From positions 3,906,001 to 3,970,000 of the forward strand of contig NC_003070.9 in the NCBI RefSeq assembly GCF_000001735.4: a DNA stretch of 64,000 nucleotides, read 5' to 3'. The position numbers and the translations under genes are program-made. Of this stretch, positions 21,341 through 32,924 are shown piece by piece; within the stretch, counting starts at the first letter, position 1, and each line of letters opens with the position of its first letter. Source of the stretch: Arabidopsis thaliana (taxonomy: Eukaryota > Streptophyta > Magnoliopsida > Brassicales > Brassicaceae). Under the pieces are notes generated by a model that was given only the letters and a program-made list of their open reading frames with translations, made no database searches and was not told the origin of the DNA.

Positions 21341-21441
21341 AGTATACATCTTAGACTTAGAACTATATTCTTGTAGAAACTTAAATAAAGCGCTTTATTA
21401 AGTTTCTACAAGAATATAGTTCTAAGTCTAAGATGTATACT
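21341..21441. repeat. Near-perfect 101-bp palindrome without loop
   Basis: The left arm 21341-21391 and right arm 21392-21441 are reverse complements over about 50 bp with a single one-base difference (TTAAATAAAG against CTTTATTAAG). The centre is AAAGCGCTTT, so there is no spacer. Similarity stops sharply at both ends (AGTATAC ... GTATACT). No ORF covers it. Either strand would form a very stable RNA hairpin, or the DNA could form a cruciform. Confidence 0.95.
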
Positions 21442-22519
21442 CAATATAGATTTCAATTTCTTACTAGCAAGTTATCTTAGTTTACGGTTGATAAGTCATA
21501 CAAATAGTATTTCTGCACTGAAAAAGTCTATAGGATTACTCGTTTTATTTTTGTTGACATTATTAACAGATGATAATAACCAAAATTATTACATTTTAAA
21601 AAGTTTTGTTTGACGTTGATCCACTAACAGAAAAAAGAATATTGTTATTCTTTGTCGCCGGTGAACGTGAACTGATCCTACAAAGACTTGCATTGACCAT
21701 TGACTATAGTATACCCTAACATGTTTTGTATTATAGAAACGGGCTTTGTACAAGCATAAATAATCATAAATCACAGCAAAGTTTCCAGAATTACAGAGTA
21801 CTAGTTTTACAGTTTTATATATTATTGGAGTATACAGTTTTACAGATTACATAATTGATAATATGGAAAAAAAATAATGAGTTCTATAAATCATTGATGG
21901 GATTATTATACCTATAGATATAGTTCTACATATTACAAATAAGATTATGTGACCATTACTACTTATACTGATATTATATGAACTATAAAAAAAGTTTCTA
22001 AAAAGAAAAGATTCATGTTTCCGATTCGTAACACCACAGAACGACAGTATCACTGAAAATGGACGAATATGCGAAATAAAATCATATACTAAGTAAGAAA
22101 CTGACAAAAAAATGTAAAACCTTAAAAAGTTCCTACAGGGTTACGAAGAAAAAACTTTTGTGGACCATAACACCCATTTTTCATTATCTGATTTATTTCA
22201 TACAAGAAACGATTACAACAAATTCACTCTTCCATACAATACAACATTTTTTTCAATATATCATTCTCACTTCTCAATATTTTCTCTTACAAAAATAGAT
22301 GTACATTGGCATCCTTCTCTTCACTCTAACCCCCTCAGAAAACAATCGATTTTCCAATTCATTAATCAAGAGATTCGCATATCTCTTGAATAACTAACTA
22401 GGGTTTTATCCATTTAAAAATCATTTTGGGGAAAACCAAAAATTATTTATATAATTGATCTTTGAATCTCCCCAAGCTAATTTTTTCTTTTTTTTGAAAA
22501 AAAAATCAATTTATTTATT
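21442..22519. other. Gene-free region downstream of DTX36
   Basis: AT-rich, with scattered short ORFs that have no features. The end nearest 22519 would carry the 3' UTR of the - strand transporter gene. Confidence 0.45.
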
Positions 22520-25482
22520 TTATTGCTTAAGAAGCGGAGATGTGTCCTCCCACTGGTCCAATCGTCTCGAAGCCTTCTCCACCTGAATTTGAAAACCAAA
22601 ATAAAAATGAAAATCATCAATAAAAAAATATTACCCAAAAATAAAACATATAATTGTCGTATTTTAAAAAAAAAATATAAATGATAATTAGTAATATACC
22701 TCTTTATCCCAATCGGTTCGGAATGTGACAATGACCAAGATAATAGTTTGCATGAGTGTGCCACCAATCATCCCTGTCCATATTCCCTGCACCAAATCAA
22801 ACCATTCATTTTATAAGTCTCATCTTTATACACCAACCAATTATTAATCGTTGATTAGAATATAAATCATGTAAGATGAAATTTACCCTAGCTCCCATAT
22901 CATAGGTGAAACCAAGAACATAACCAATCGGAATCCCCACAATGTAATAACATCCAATGTTAACGTAAGCTACATATGCTTGCCATCCACATCCAACGGC
23001 CACACCTGATTTAATAAATTTTGTCATTAATCATTTATTCACAACTAATCAATTATTGCATTTTTTTTGTATTAGTTTTTGTTATTAATTTCTACCAGAT
23101 AAAACAGGTTGAACTCCATTGAGAACTATGGTAATGGCTAAGAAAGGAGAGAGCTCGGCGACGGCTTCCGCAACCGCTGGACTATCCGTAAAAATGTAAC
23201 TGATGACATGTCGCCACGAGAGGATCACGATGGCTTCAAACAATGACAGTAAAAATGACACTCCTGTAGTTACCGCGGTTGAAAATGCTGCTGATCTTGG
23301 ATTTCCAGCACCTAATTCGTTACTAACTCTCACACTGTAGTAAAAATAAAATTAATGTTTAGCTTATGCTATTATATTATTACCTCTAGCATAAAAAAAA
23401 ATGTTCTTAAAACGTTTTCATTTATTTATTACCAACCTGGCAGCTGCGTTGAATCCAACTGACACCATGAACGACATTGCAGAGATTGACATGCTGCAAA
23501 TAAAAACAAATTAAGTAAGATAAGTTAGAATAAGAAATTATATATTATGGCCAAGTCGTAAGAACTAGTTAGTAATAAACTTTTTGTCTCTAGTGAAAGA
23601 GTCAATAATGCACACTTTAATAATCATGGTTGTAAAACAAGTCGCTTAAATAAACTAATAACTTGTGGTCTCGGAGTAATCAACACTTCATGAGTTTTCC
23701 CAGGCACAGAAGTGCATGCCGTTGATTATCAAGGAAAACGACGCGCAGTTTGCGCTTACAAGAAACGTCAAAAAAACACTGCAATTTGACTTTAACGGAA
23801 AGGTTAAAAAGGAAAAACGTGGCGAGTTATAATTCCTGCTTACTAGTCATAGTACGACGACAAATTATTGCTGCTGAGTAACGTGACTTTCGTTTATCAA
23901 AAAGGAGATTCCCGAAAACTAGCCAAAAGTCGAAAGGTTTTGATCGGACAAATGATAAACAGTACAGTACCATTATTAATCATGTGTTCATGTTCAGATT
24001 CACTGTTCTTCAATTTTATATTAAAAATGAACAAATCATCCACTTTTTTGGTTTTTCTAATTTCACAATCAAAGCTACATTTCATGGAAGAAACTAAAGT
24101 TTTGGAACTATTCAAAGATTTTAATATTACTTACCAAAAAAGAAGGTTATCTATTTTCGGCTGTTAGTGTTTTCATGTGTAATATTTTTACTTTTCTTTT
24201 TTTCTTGGCATATGATGGGTATTAGTACTTCATAAGGTAAAATATTGACCGAGTAAAATGTAAAAGGAAAATTACCAGATTGCTAGAGAATCCAAAGCAA
24301 GTTCAGGGTCTTTAAGAAGTCCGGCGAGGAGAACAAGAATCTGAGAGTACCAAGATTCAAGGCAGAGCATGACGGCGGAAGCTGCGGATAACTGGAAAAA
24401 GTCCCAAAGACCATCAAAAGCTTTCCAACTAAAACCATCCCAAGTCCGGCGACATCTTGGACTTATCTTAATGTAAATAATCTGAGCGAGGACAATGATC
24501 CACCACGAGAGACTATGAACAACGGAGAGACCAAGTAAGCCCCAACCAAACTTAAAGACAGAGAGCCAAGAGAGGATTAAGTGGATGACTAGTGTTGCGG
24601 CTGAGATATAAGCACTCGGCGTGACGATGCTTTGCGACTGGAGAAACTTTTGGATGGGGAAGTTGACGGCGTAAGCGAAGATCATTGGGATCATACCGTA
24701 GACGAATACTGATGCCACTGATGCTACGTCAGCTGGCTCGCCTAAGGAAATGAGGAGAGGTTTTGAGAAGATGAAGAGTAAAGTCATTGGAAGTCCGGTT
24801 ATGACAAGAACAATCGTGGATCTTTGTAAGTAGACTCCAAGCATGTCGTATCTATGAGCTCCATGCGCTTGCCCACATAATGTCTCCACTGCACTTCCCA
24901 TTCCAAGCTATGTCACCGGCCATTAAAAAAACAAAGATTAGATTCTGAAGACCAAAGAGAAGACTTTATTTTTTTTGGTATGAAATAGAAGACTTTATTC
25001 ATTTTAAAGATTAGACTAGATTCTGAAGAACATAAACATCAACTTGTATTTGATCATTTCATCGGATCCGTTTAGTAGTATTTGTGTTTTATGGATATTT
25101 TTGATGTGATTTGAAGTTTTGTATAGCTGAAATTAGTTTTTTTAAGAGAAATGAAAATGTAAAGTACCATGAGACCAAGAGTGAACATATTGAAACCGCT
25201 GTTTCCTAGAGAAGCGGCAGCGAGTTGCATACTTCCCAAACGACCAGCGAAGATACGAGTGAGCATAGACATGCCATTGTTGATGACGTAGACAAAGATC
25301 GCCGGAGCCGCCAAGTGGAAAAGGTACTTCATCTCGATCAACGACGCAAGGTAGATCCGCCGAAAATATGACAAGTGTGTGTCCGTTAATACACTCTCCA
25401 TCCTGAAGTCAGCTTCTGATTTTGTTGACTCCAGTAACGGTTGCTGAAGGTTGTTCACGGCGGTGGTCGCTTCCGAACCCAT
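22520..25482 (-). CDS. DTX36: MATE family efflux transporter, DETOXIFICATION 36 type
   Basis: The exons on the - strand are 25482-25168, 24907-24276, 23493-23437, 23334-23096, 23005-22887, 22786-22700 and 22582-22520, joining in phase to 503 residues. The protein shows the 12-helix MATE layout in two MatE halves: first helix [15 protein letters not shown], then [16 protein letters not shown] and [16 protein letters not shown] (a signature of plant MATEs), and in the second half [19 protein letters not shown]. The cytosolic C-terminus ends SPLLKQ. MATE proteins exchange H+ for organic cations or secondary metabolites at the plasma membrane or tonoplast; the substrate here is unknown. Intron 2 (23494-24275) is much longer than the others and contains an unrelated small ORF. 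The start codon is the first ATG after an A/T-rich leader. The neighbours give no functional hint. Confidence 0.95.
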
Positions 25483-27177
25483 TTTTTTTTTAAATATCCA
25501 AAAAGAAAACAAATATTTATGAAAAAATAAAAACAAAACTTCGTCTCTCTCTCTATCTCTATCTTCGTTTAAGTCTGTATCTTTCTGCGACTTGGCTCAG
25601 AGAGTAGGTGTAATATAAAGGCGATTTTGCCGTGTCTGCTATTTTTTAAATTATTGAAGAAAAAACAAAGCTGAAAAAGAGGAAAATAAGCCTTGTTTCT
25701 TTTTTTAATCATAACATCCGTTTCGTGAAAATTATATAAAATGTTTACACAAAATAGGCGTTTGCATGTTTGGCATGTGGTGAACCGATCCTAATCGTAT
25801 CTTACTCTTTAGGCTAAAAAGTAACTAAAATTGAATAGTTGGATCAATATATATATAGAGTCATATGAGTCCTACCGATATGACTAGCTAGTACGTACAT
25901 GGAAACAAGTTACTCCAGATAAGCCTTGTGATGGGATGTGCCGGATTGAATCATTTAGCAGATTGTACCCGATAATTTGCAAAGTGCGATTATAAATTCA
26001 TAACCTTATTTATCAGGACCACCGGCTTGATATCCACGAACTTCAACAAATACACAAATTAATCATTTATCCTTAAATCATAAACTTAATTAAAAACGTA
26101 TGGTGTAGCATATACTTTAATGCAACTATAAAACTAGTTATAAATACATACATATCTATATATATATATATATAACGTATAAAGATATTACATATTTATA
26201 AATTTTTTACACAAACTTCTCTTTTCCTTAAATATAGGTCTTGTTAAGTATTCACACAACAAATGATATACTTCCTTTGTTATTTTTTGTTTGATCTTTT
26301 AGGAAAAACAGAAATATTAAGAAATCATATTAAATATTACTTTTAAATATATTATTCTTTCTGGTTTACAATTTTCAATAACTATAAACCAATAATATTC
26401 AATAATTTGTATTGAATTTTATAATTTATCAATTATAACTAATAAGTATTGCATTAAAAACCTAAAAAAACAATCTTTTGGAACAATTTTTTTTTCTGAA
26501 AAATCAAATAAAAAGAAACAGAGAAGTATATTTCAATTTTTTTTTTATTTTTTTTTTTGCCAAAACAGATATTTCAGTTCTTTTTCTCTAATTAAGCAAC
26601 AGTTTTCATACAAGTTCTTTTTGATCAACAATCATACAAGTTCTAATCACAGCATTTCACTCTTGGTTGTCACAGTTTTTTTTTTATTATTGAAAAAGTT
26701 CGTTGTCACAGTTTACTAATTATGTTCTTTTGACAATTGTTTGTCGCAAAATTTTCTCAACAAAAATATTAATTAGAAAATAGAAAACTAGTCATAAATT
26801 AGTAACGATAACAATAATGATAATGATAATTGAAAAATTTACATCTTGTCTTTTTTTTGACAACACTTGTGGAATGAAACGCCGAACGCGGAAATCAAAG
26901 CAGAACACGTGAGTTTAACGTACTTCCTCCCGGAAATTAAGTCCAGACACTACTACACAATCACAGAGCAATTAAAAGTAACCTTTCCAATTTTGACACT
27001 TTGTTACGTTTAATATTTTAGTTTCGTTCTAAGTATCTTCTGCGACTGTGTGGGTAAAAAAGCTCTTATTTTTGGTCGACGTACGTGTATCATTATGTAT
27101 TCTTAAAGCAACTGTAGTTATTAATTATGTCTCTTAGATATATTTTATTTTATTATAAACCTCCCCGATTTTTGAAA
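25483..27177. other. Upstream region of DTX36 and AT-rich DNA
   Basis: The pyrimidine/purine tract at 25540-25565 probably lies in the DTX36 5' leader. A CACGTG lies near 26907. Long T-runs occur at 26520-26560. No gene is seen. Confidence 0.45.
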
Positions 27178-27487
27178 GGGTGTGTTGGCAAAATAGTCAC
27201 TTTTTCAAACTTAATTAGGAAAGTAGTCACTTTACTATTCATAATTTGCAAAACAATCACTTTTCACTGTTTGATTCGTACACTTGGATTGTACATCACT
27301 TTTAGTGTACAAATGTAAAGTGTACACTGTGTATTTTTATATATATTTGTACACTAAAAGTGATGTACAATCTAAATTTACAAATCAAACAGTGAAAAAT
27401 GACTATTTTGCAAATTATGAATAGTAAAGTGACTACTTTTCTAATTAAGTTTGAAAAAGTGACTAATTTACAATTTAACCCTTCTTT
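27178..27487. repeat. Foldback (MITE-like) element of about 310 bp
   Basis: Arms of about 135 bp, 27178-27315 and about 27347-27487, are inverted copies. Matching blocks include AGTCACTTTTTCAAACTTAA, TAGTCACTTTACTATTCATA, TTTTCACTGTTTGAT and GATTGTACATCACTTTTAGT, with about 10 percent mismatches. The spacer of about 30 bp contains GTAAAGTGTACACTGTG. The arms also carry internal repeats of TAGTCACTTT. It encodes no transposase. I could not define a clear target-site duplication. Confidence 0.88.
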
Positions 27488-30400
27488 AAATCTCAACAAG
27501 AATCTATCACAATACTACTTTTAAATTAAATCTCTTACGAGTTTCATTTGAAGATAAACGGATGGGAAACCAACCAAAAAAATAAAAATCAAAGATATCT
27601 TTTGGGTTTGTTGGCGTAGATAAAGAACACTACATTATAGTATGTAGTTTTTTTTTTTGTTTACAGATTTTGAAGATATTGCATTAAATTCGTGCCAATG
27701 CTAACAGTTAAGATATGTTGGAAATATGGCAGTCGTATCGTGGCAATTATGAAAAACAACGAGTCATTTCGTCTGCGATGTCACATGGTGACATGGATAT
27801 ATTTAATATTTTGAAGAAAAAGAATATACGTACTCAACTAATTTTCTTACAAAGATCTTAGCCGATTAGGTACATAATAATACATACGTAAGCATACCAA
27901 AATATTAAGCTTGTAATAATATAACAATAATAATTTCTGTTAATATCTAATTTGAAAAAGGGAAATCATTGATCTTTATATGCAAGTAAATGATTTATTG
28001 AGTGTTCTTTGACCGAATATGGATGAGATCGAGAAAAAATATAGACTACTGACTACCAACATAAGATTCTGGTTATTACAAAGATTAGTATGTGGATATG
28101 GTTTGCACAGCACGTAACTTGCAATTTGTATCTCTTATTTTATCCAATATGTGTATCCTATAGAAATACCAACTCCAACTACAAGATCAAAATTGAAACA
28201 TGTTAAAAGAGGAAATTGACAACTCTTGGTACATGCTTAAGATTTAAGAAGAGCGTCACATCAACTAAAGTTGTAAAGCAAAAATTATGTTAACTAATAA
28301 TGCTTTTACTTTTAGTATGAAAATGAAACTAATGAGTTTAAATCAATTGGCACATTTCTATCAAACTTATAGTATACTCGTATCGAAACAAACGTTAATC
28401 AAATAATTTTCCGATGCCTTTTATATGAATCTTTATTTCTATCAACCTTTCTGCAATCGAACTCTAACAGAAACCATTAATTTACTTTTAAATTTCCTGC
28501 TCTCGTTACTAGTTACTACACAAAAATTCAATCAACAATAGTCCTAAATTCCAGATCAGAATATCTATTTTACATCATACCTTTAAGCAAATTCTAATAA
28601 TTCACGATAGATAACTATTAACAGATAACTCAATTTACAAACATAGTATTTTTGAAATCTTTTTATAACTTGTGTGAGAGACCGTCGAAGTTCGAAGGCA
28701 TATATACCCAACATTTAGTATTTTACTATTACTACATGACTAGGTCTGATTTTTTGTTAATATATATTGCAGTATAATTTAACGTAGAGAAGAGAAAAAA
28801 AAAAACAAAAAAAACCATGTTTACGAAAGATGTGACGTACAAAAAGTGCCACGTTGGACATGCCAAACTCGTGCTTTAAACATTCACAAATCAACTTTGA
28901 TTAAAAGGTCAAACTACGTTGACCATTGAGTCGTAAACGCGGCAGTAAATGATATAAGAAGAGTCGGTCTTTTTAGCATACACACACGGACTCGTTGTGT
29001 AGACTGAAACTATATATGTTCTCTTTAATAATTTTGTTTATGAATAACATTTAATGCATAGATTTACTTAACTACAATTATTATGTAGAATATTTGACAA
29101 GTCATTTTCAGAATAAGATATCATCAAGGTATTTAAGAAATCCGAATAATCGCGGTAATTAGTTGACCAACGAATATGCCATATAATTTTTAGTTTATTT
29201 TCATTTTAAATTGTAAGAAATTTATTTTCAACTAATGTTGATTCTCTAACAACTTTTACAAGTCATAATTAATCCTTATATATTTTTCGTGTATTTTTAT
29301 TCTTTAGTCATAATTATAAAATTAGTTGAGAATGTGTGCACTATGGATTATTGATGTTAACACTTAACATGTATAAATCTGCACATTATGAATTTGCAGC
29401 TGTTTTCTAGTTTAAATGTCTTAATTAAGATTAATACAGTAGATAAATGATGCATGTAATGACGCAAGTGTGTAACCCCAAATCTTATACATGTATAAAT
29501 AATATATCATACATTGAGACGAGTAGTGTTGTAGGCTCTTTAATATGAACACAAATTCCCTTGGGCCATGGTTGTTGGGAAAATTCTTAAATGAAAATGA
29601 CATTGACATACTTGTATACACACATATGTACATTGACATTTTAACTTTAAACTTTTGTTTTCTGCATTTCTAAATAAATCAAACGACGGGAAGTTGTGAG
29701 AGCCACAAGGGTGCGTAAAATGGGGCATTCAAACATTTTAACTTCAAATATTTTATCCAAAATCTTGATAAAAACAAATTATCGTCTTCTTATAACGCAT
29801 TAAGTAATGTCCCTATAATGATTTCAGCAAGATTATAATAACCGTTCGAGAATGATCTACAAAAACACATGTGTAAATGGATGTGACCATATTGCTTTAT
29901 ATGTCAACGCATCTGATGCATATCAGCATAGAAGTCGAACTTCTTGCGGGAAATCAGGGTAAACCAATATTACAACTCGAGAATCTCGTGGTAAATAATT
30001 GTAGACCACCTTGATGTCTATGTAAGACGACTATAACTCGAGGATCTCGTGGGATCCTACATGGTAATTCGATAGATATATTATTAAAAAGAACGTGAGT
30101 TTTGGTGAATCAAATGATAAAAAATTTATATAAGGATAATATTTTAGGTCTAGTTAGTTTGGTAAGAATTAGCTTTGTTAAACTATATCTTAAACTAAAT
30201 AAATATCTAATTGATAAAAATTATAAGGATAGTATTTAGTGTATATTACTAGTAGATATTCTATTGGATTGCATAGTACATATCTGCAATTAGTATTAAA
30301 TAACATTAACTATTAGATTAATGCGTATTACACATATTTTGATGAATGTAACGATTTCTAGAGATTTGGAATTATTATTTTTTGTTTCATACGCTACGTA

Positions 30401-32246
30401 ATCTAAAAGCTTATACTATTAATTTTTATTATTGTAATCGTATATTTAATAATGTAAGAGAGAGACCAAAATTTAATCTCTTTTTTTTTTCATTCTCGAA
30501 ACTCGAAAAGCTTAAGAATTTGCGTTAAATACTAGTATTTCTATTGAGCTAAATAGATTAATTAACACAAATGTTAATTTTGATACTGCCGAATCTTTTT
30601 GTAAGGGTTACTGGATTAATTGATAAGAGCGACACCATGACAGCTATTTTTCGTCTAACTATTTCCAAGCACTTTTCTTAATTCTCTGTATATATACAGT
30701 ATATCCTATTGTTAGGGCGTTAGGATACATTAATCGTACTCCATGATTGTTATCATTAAATTAATTATCCACTTAAATTTATCGATTTTTAATAGACGGT
30801 CCATGTGATCTCATTATCTTCCATATTACCATATCTTTGTTTGTCATCCTAAAAATTTGTTTCAGCGTATCAATTTATATTAGATAAGCATATATTATGA
30901 CGTTAGATTACCAAACTATTTATCAAAAAGAGTAGCAAAGAAACAGTTTACCAAACTATATATATATTTAAACTAATTGGCAGTGAATATAAAACCAAAA
31001 TTAAAAATTTAAAAACATACATTGACAAACAAAGATATGATATGTCTCCACACGAACATATTTTTACAATAAAAGATTTCCAAGAATCATGAACTCATAA
31101 GAGAACTTTTTAAAAAGAAAATTAACTAATTAATATAAAAAAATCTTCACATCTTGGTACCGGTGCGATCTAAAAAAAATACCAATTGACTAATAAACAT
31201 GTCTTCGTATAAACCCAAAAACATGTCTTGTCAATTGTCATAACTCATAACCGGTCTGAGAGAGTCGTTGTGTCTAGGCCGATGGTGATTAATATCTGGT
31301 ATCTTACATGTTATCTATCTCTGTTTTTACACAAATCCGACGGATCAGTTCAGAGATTCGATGAGTTTTGGTATAGAAGAAGAGAAACTCTAGATTTGTT
31401 GAAAATTCTCAACATGATAATCCAAAACGTAACAGGCTCAATAAGATAAGCGGGCCTGAAAATTAAAACAAGCCCAAAGAACAGAATCAGAAACTGGTGG
31501 GCGTTAGTGAAGGACCACTCCTGCTTGCTCTTGGCCTTGGCTGCTTAGTGAAGGGAAGGGAGAGAATTGCCAGAGCAGACGCTAAGCCCAAAGAAAGTGT
31601 CAACATCTGAGTTGTGCGACTTGTGAGACACTAACTGAGAAAAAAACTAATTGTTTATTTATGTTGAAAACAGAAAAAAAAAACTATTCTAATTGAATAT
31701 TGTAAGAATACCGTGTGCGTAAACATAAATGTTATCTAAAGAGATTACTACTAGTGGTTCCTCGACATGCACACAATTACTTTAGTTTAAAGCTTAGCTT
31801 TTAACCCAACTCGGCACTACTATAAGGTATGGTGAGAGATCAATCTCAAGAAACAAGAATATTCGAAGTCTGGGAACTATAATGAGACAAAACAATCTTT
31901 AAAATACTCGATCGCATGTGTTGTGATCACGAGCTCACTACGACTCAGTCACTTTGTTCTTTCTTTAATTTAGTAAAAAAGTCGAGTTACTTTGTTTTCT
32001 CCGTCTTAAGGCATTAGCCATATAAATCGCATCATTGTCCGGATCAACTCTTGAGTTTAAAAACCCACATAGACATAAATTTGGTTCGTAGTGGAATCAA
32101 TCCGAATATATGTTGTGATTTTACGCAGAAAATGGGAATTTACATTCGTCAAAATTTGAGTTATGTTGGATTTTTACATGAATAATACTATTGTGCAATA
32201 ACATATACTACAACTGAACATAAATTTTAATTTTTGTGTCAAAGCA
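27488..32246. other. Long gene-free region between foldback element and CYP51
   Basis: About 4.7 kb with no convincing ORF or RNA gene. A promoter-like patch at about 28840-29015 contains TTGACC and GTCAAA (W-box type) motifs. A pair of AACTCGAG(A/G)ATCTCGTGG repeats lies near 29976 and 30032. Near 31450-31630, a less AT-rich patch holds several GGGCC/AGCCCA motifs typical of housekeeping promoters, but no gene follows. Confidence 0.5.
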
Positions 32247-32360
32247 TATACCATCAACGCCGTTGGTTTTACTTTTGTTGTAACGACGTCGTTGGCTGGT
32301 TAATGAATATGAAGCTTTTCCGTAATTATACCATCAACGCCGTTGGTTTTACTTTTGTTG
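32247..32360. repeat. Perfect 34-bp direct repeat, period 80 bp
   Basis: The 34 bases at 32247-32280 recur exactly at 32327-32360. Each contains CATCAACGCCGTTGGTTTTA. The spacer contains the related AACGACGTCGTTGG. The repeat lies about 600-680 bp upstream of the CYP51 start codon. Confidence 0.9.
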
Positions 32361-32686
32361 AAATAATCCAATCATATTACTAGAAAAAAACAAAATTGCC
32401 ACATGGGTGTGTTTTCACTTTTTACTTTTTACTTTTTACAGTTGAATTTTATATTAAGGAAAAAGTCGAAATGAAATAGTAAATCGAAAACAAAATCAGA
32501 GTTAAAAGAGTAAATTCAGGTGAGAGAAATCAGCTTCAAGCTTAAGAGAGCTTCGAAAGCGAAAGCGACGATTTCTTCTCCATCGTGAGAGCAAATCTCC
32601 AGAGCCGTTTTCTCTTCTTCTTCTTCCTCCTCGCGCCGTCTCTGAAACTCCATCATCGTATCAATCAAATTGCTTCCTCCTCCAAA

Positions 32687-32914
32687 GTAAGCTTCTTTTC
32701 GATTCTCAACCAATCATAGTAGTAGTGTGCTTCTCTCTTATCCTCTGTTTTCTAAGTTTTGTATCAATCTCCACATAGCTTTTCTCGTTCTATTATCGTA
32801 GAAACTCTTAAACTATAGATTAGATCACTCACGATTCAATCATAATCAATCTGGATCTGAATCTAATTACGCATCGTGATTCAAAATTTGTGTTTTTTTG
32901 TGTGTGTGTGACAG
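32687..32914 (+). other. Probable 5' UTR intron of CYP51
   Basis: A CT-rich leader ends TCCAAA, followed by GTAAGC at 32687. The acceptor is GTGTGTGTGACAG ending at 32914, ten bases before the ATG. Inferred from splice signals. Confidence 0.7.
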
Positions 32915-32924
32915 TTGAAAAACA

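Noticed and set aside
23868-24167. 99-codon ORF on the + strand inside DTX36 intron 2
   Set aside because: No homology features, poor codon bias, AT-rich; treated as chance.
32516-32713. 65-codon acidic ORF on the - strand upstream of CYP51
   Set aside because: It is antisense to the CT-rich CYP51 leader exon; a CTTCTTCTT run reads as poly-Glu.
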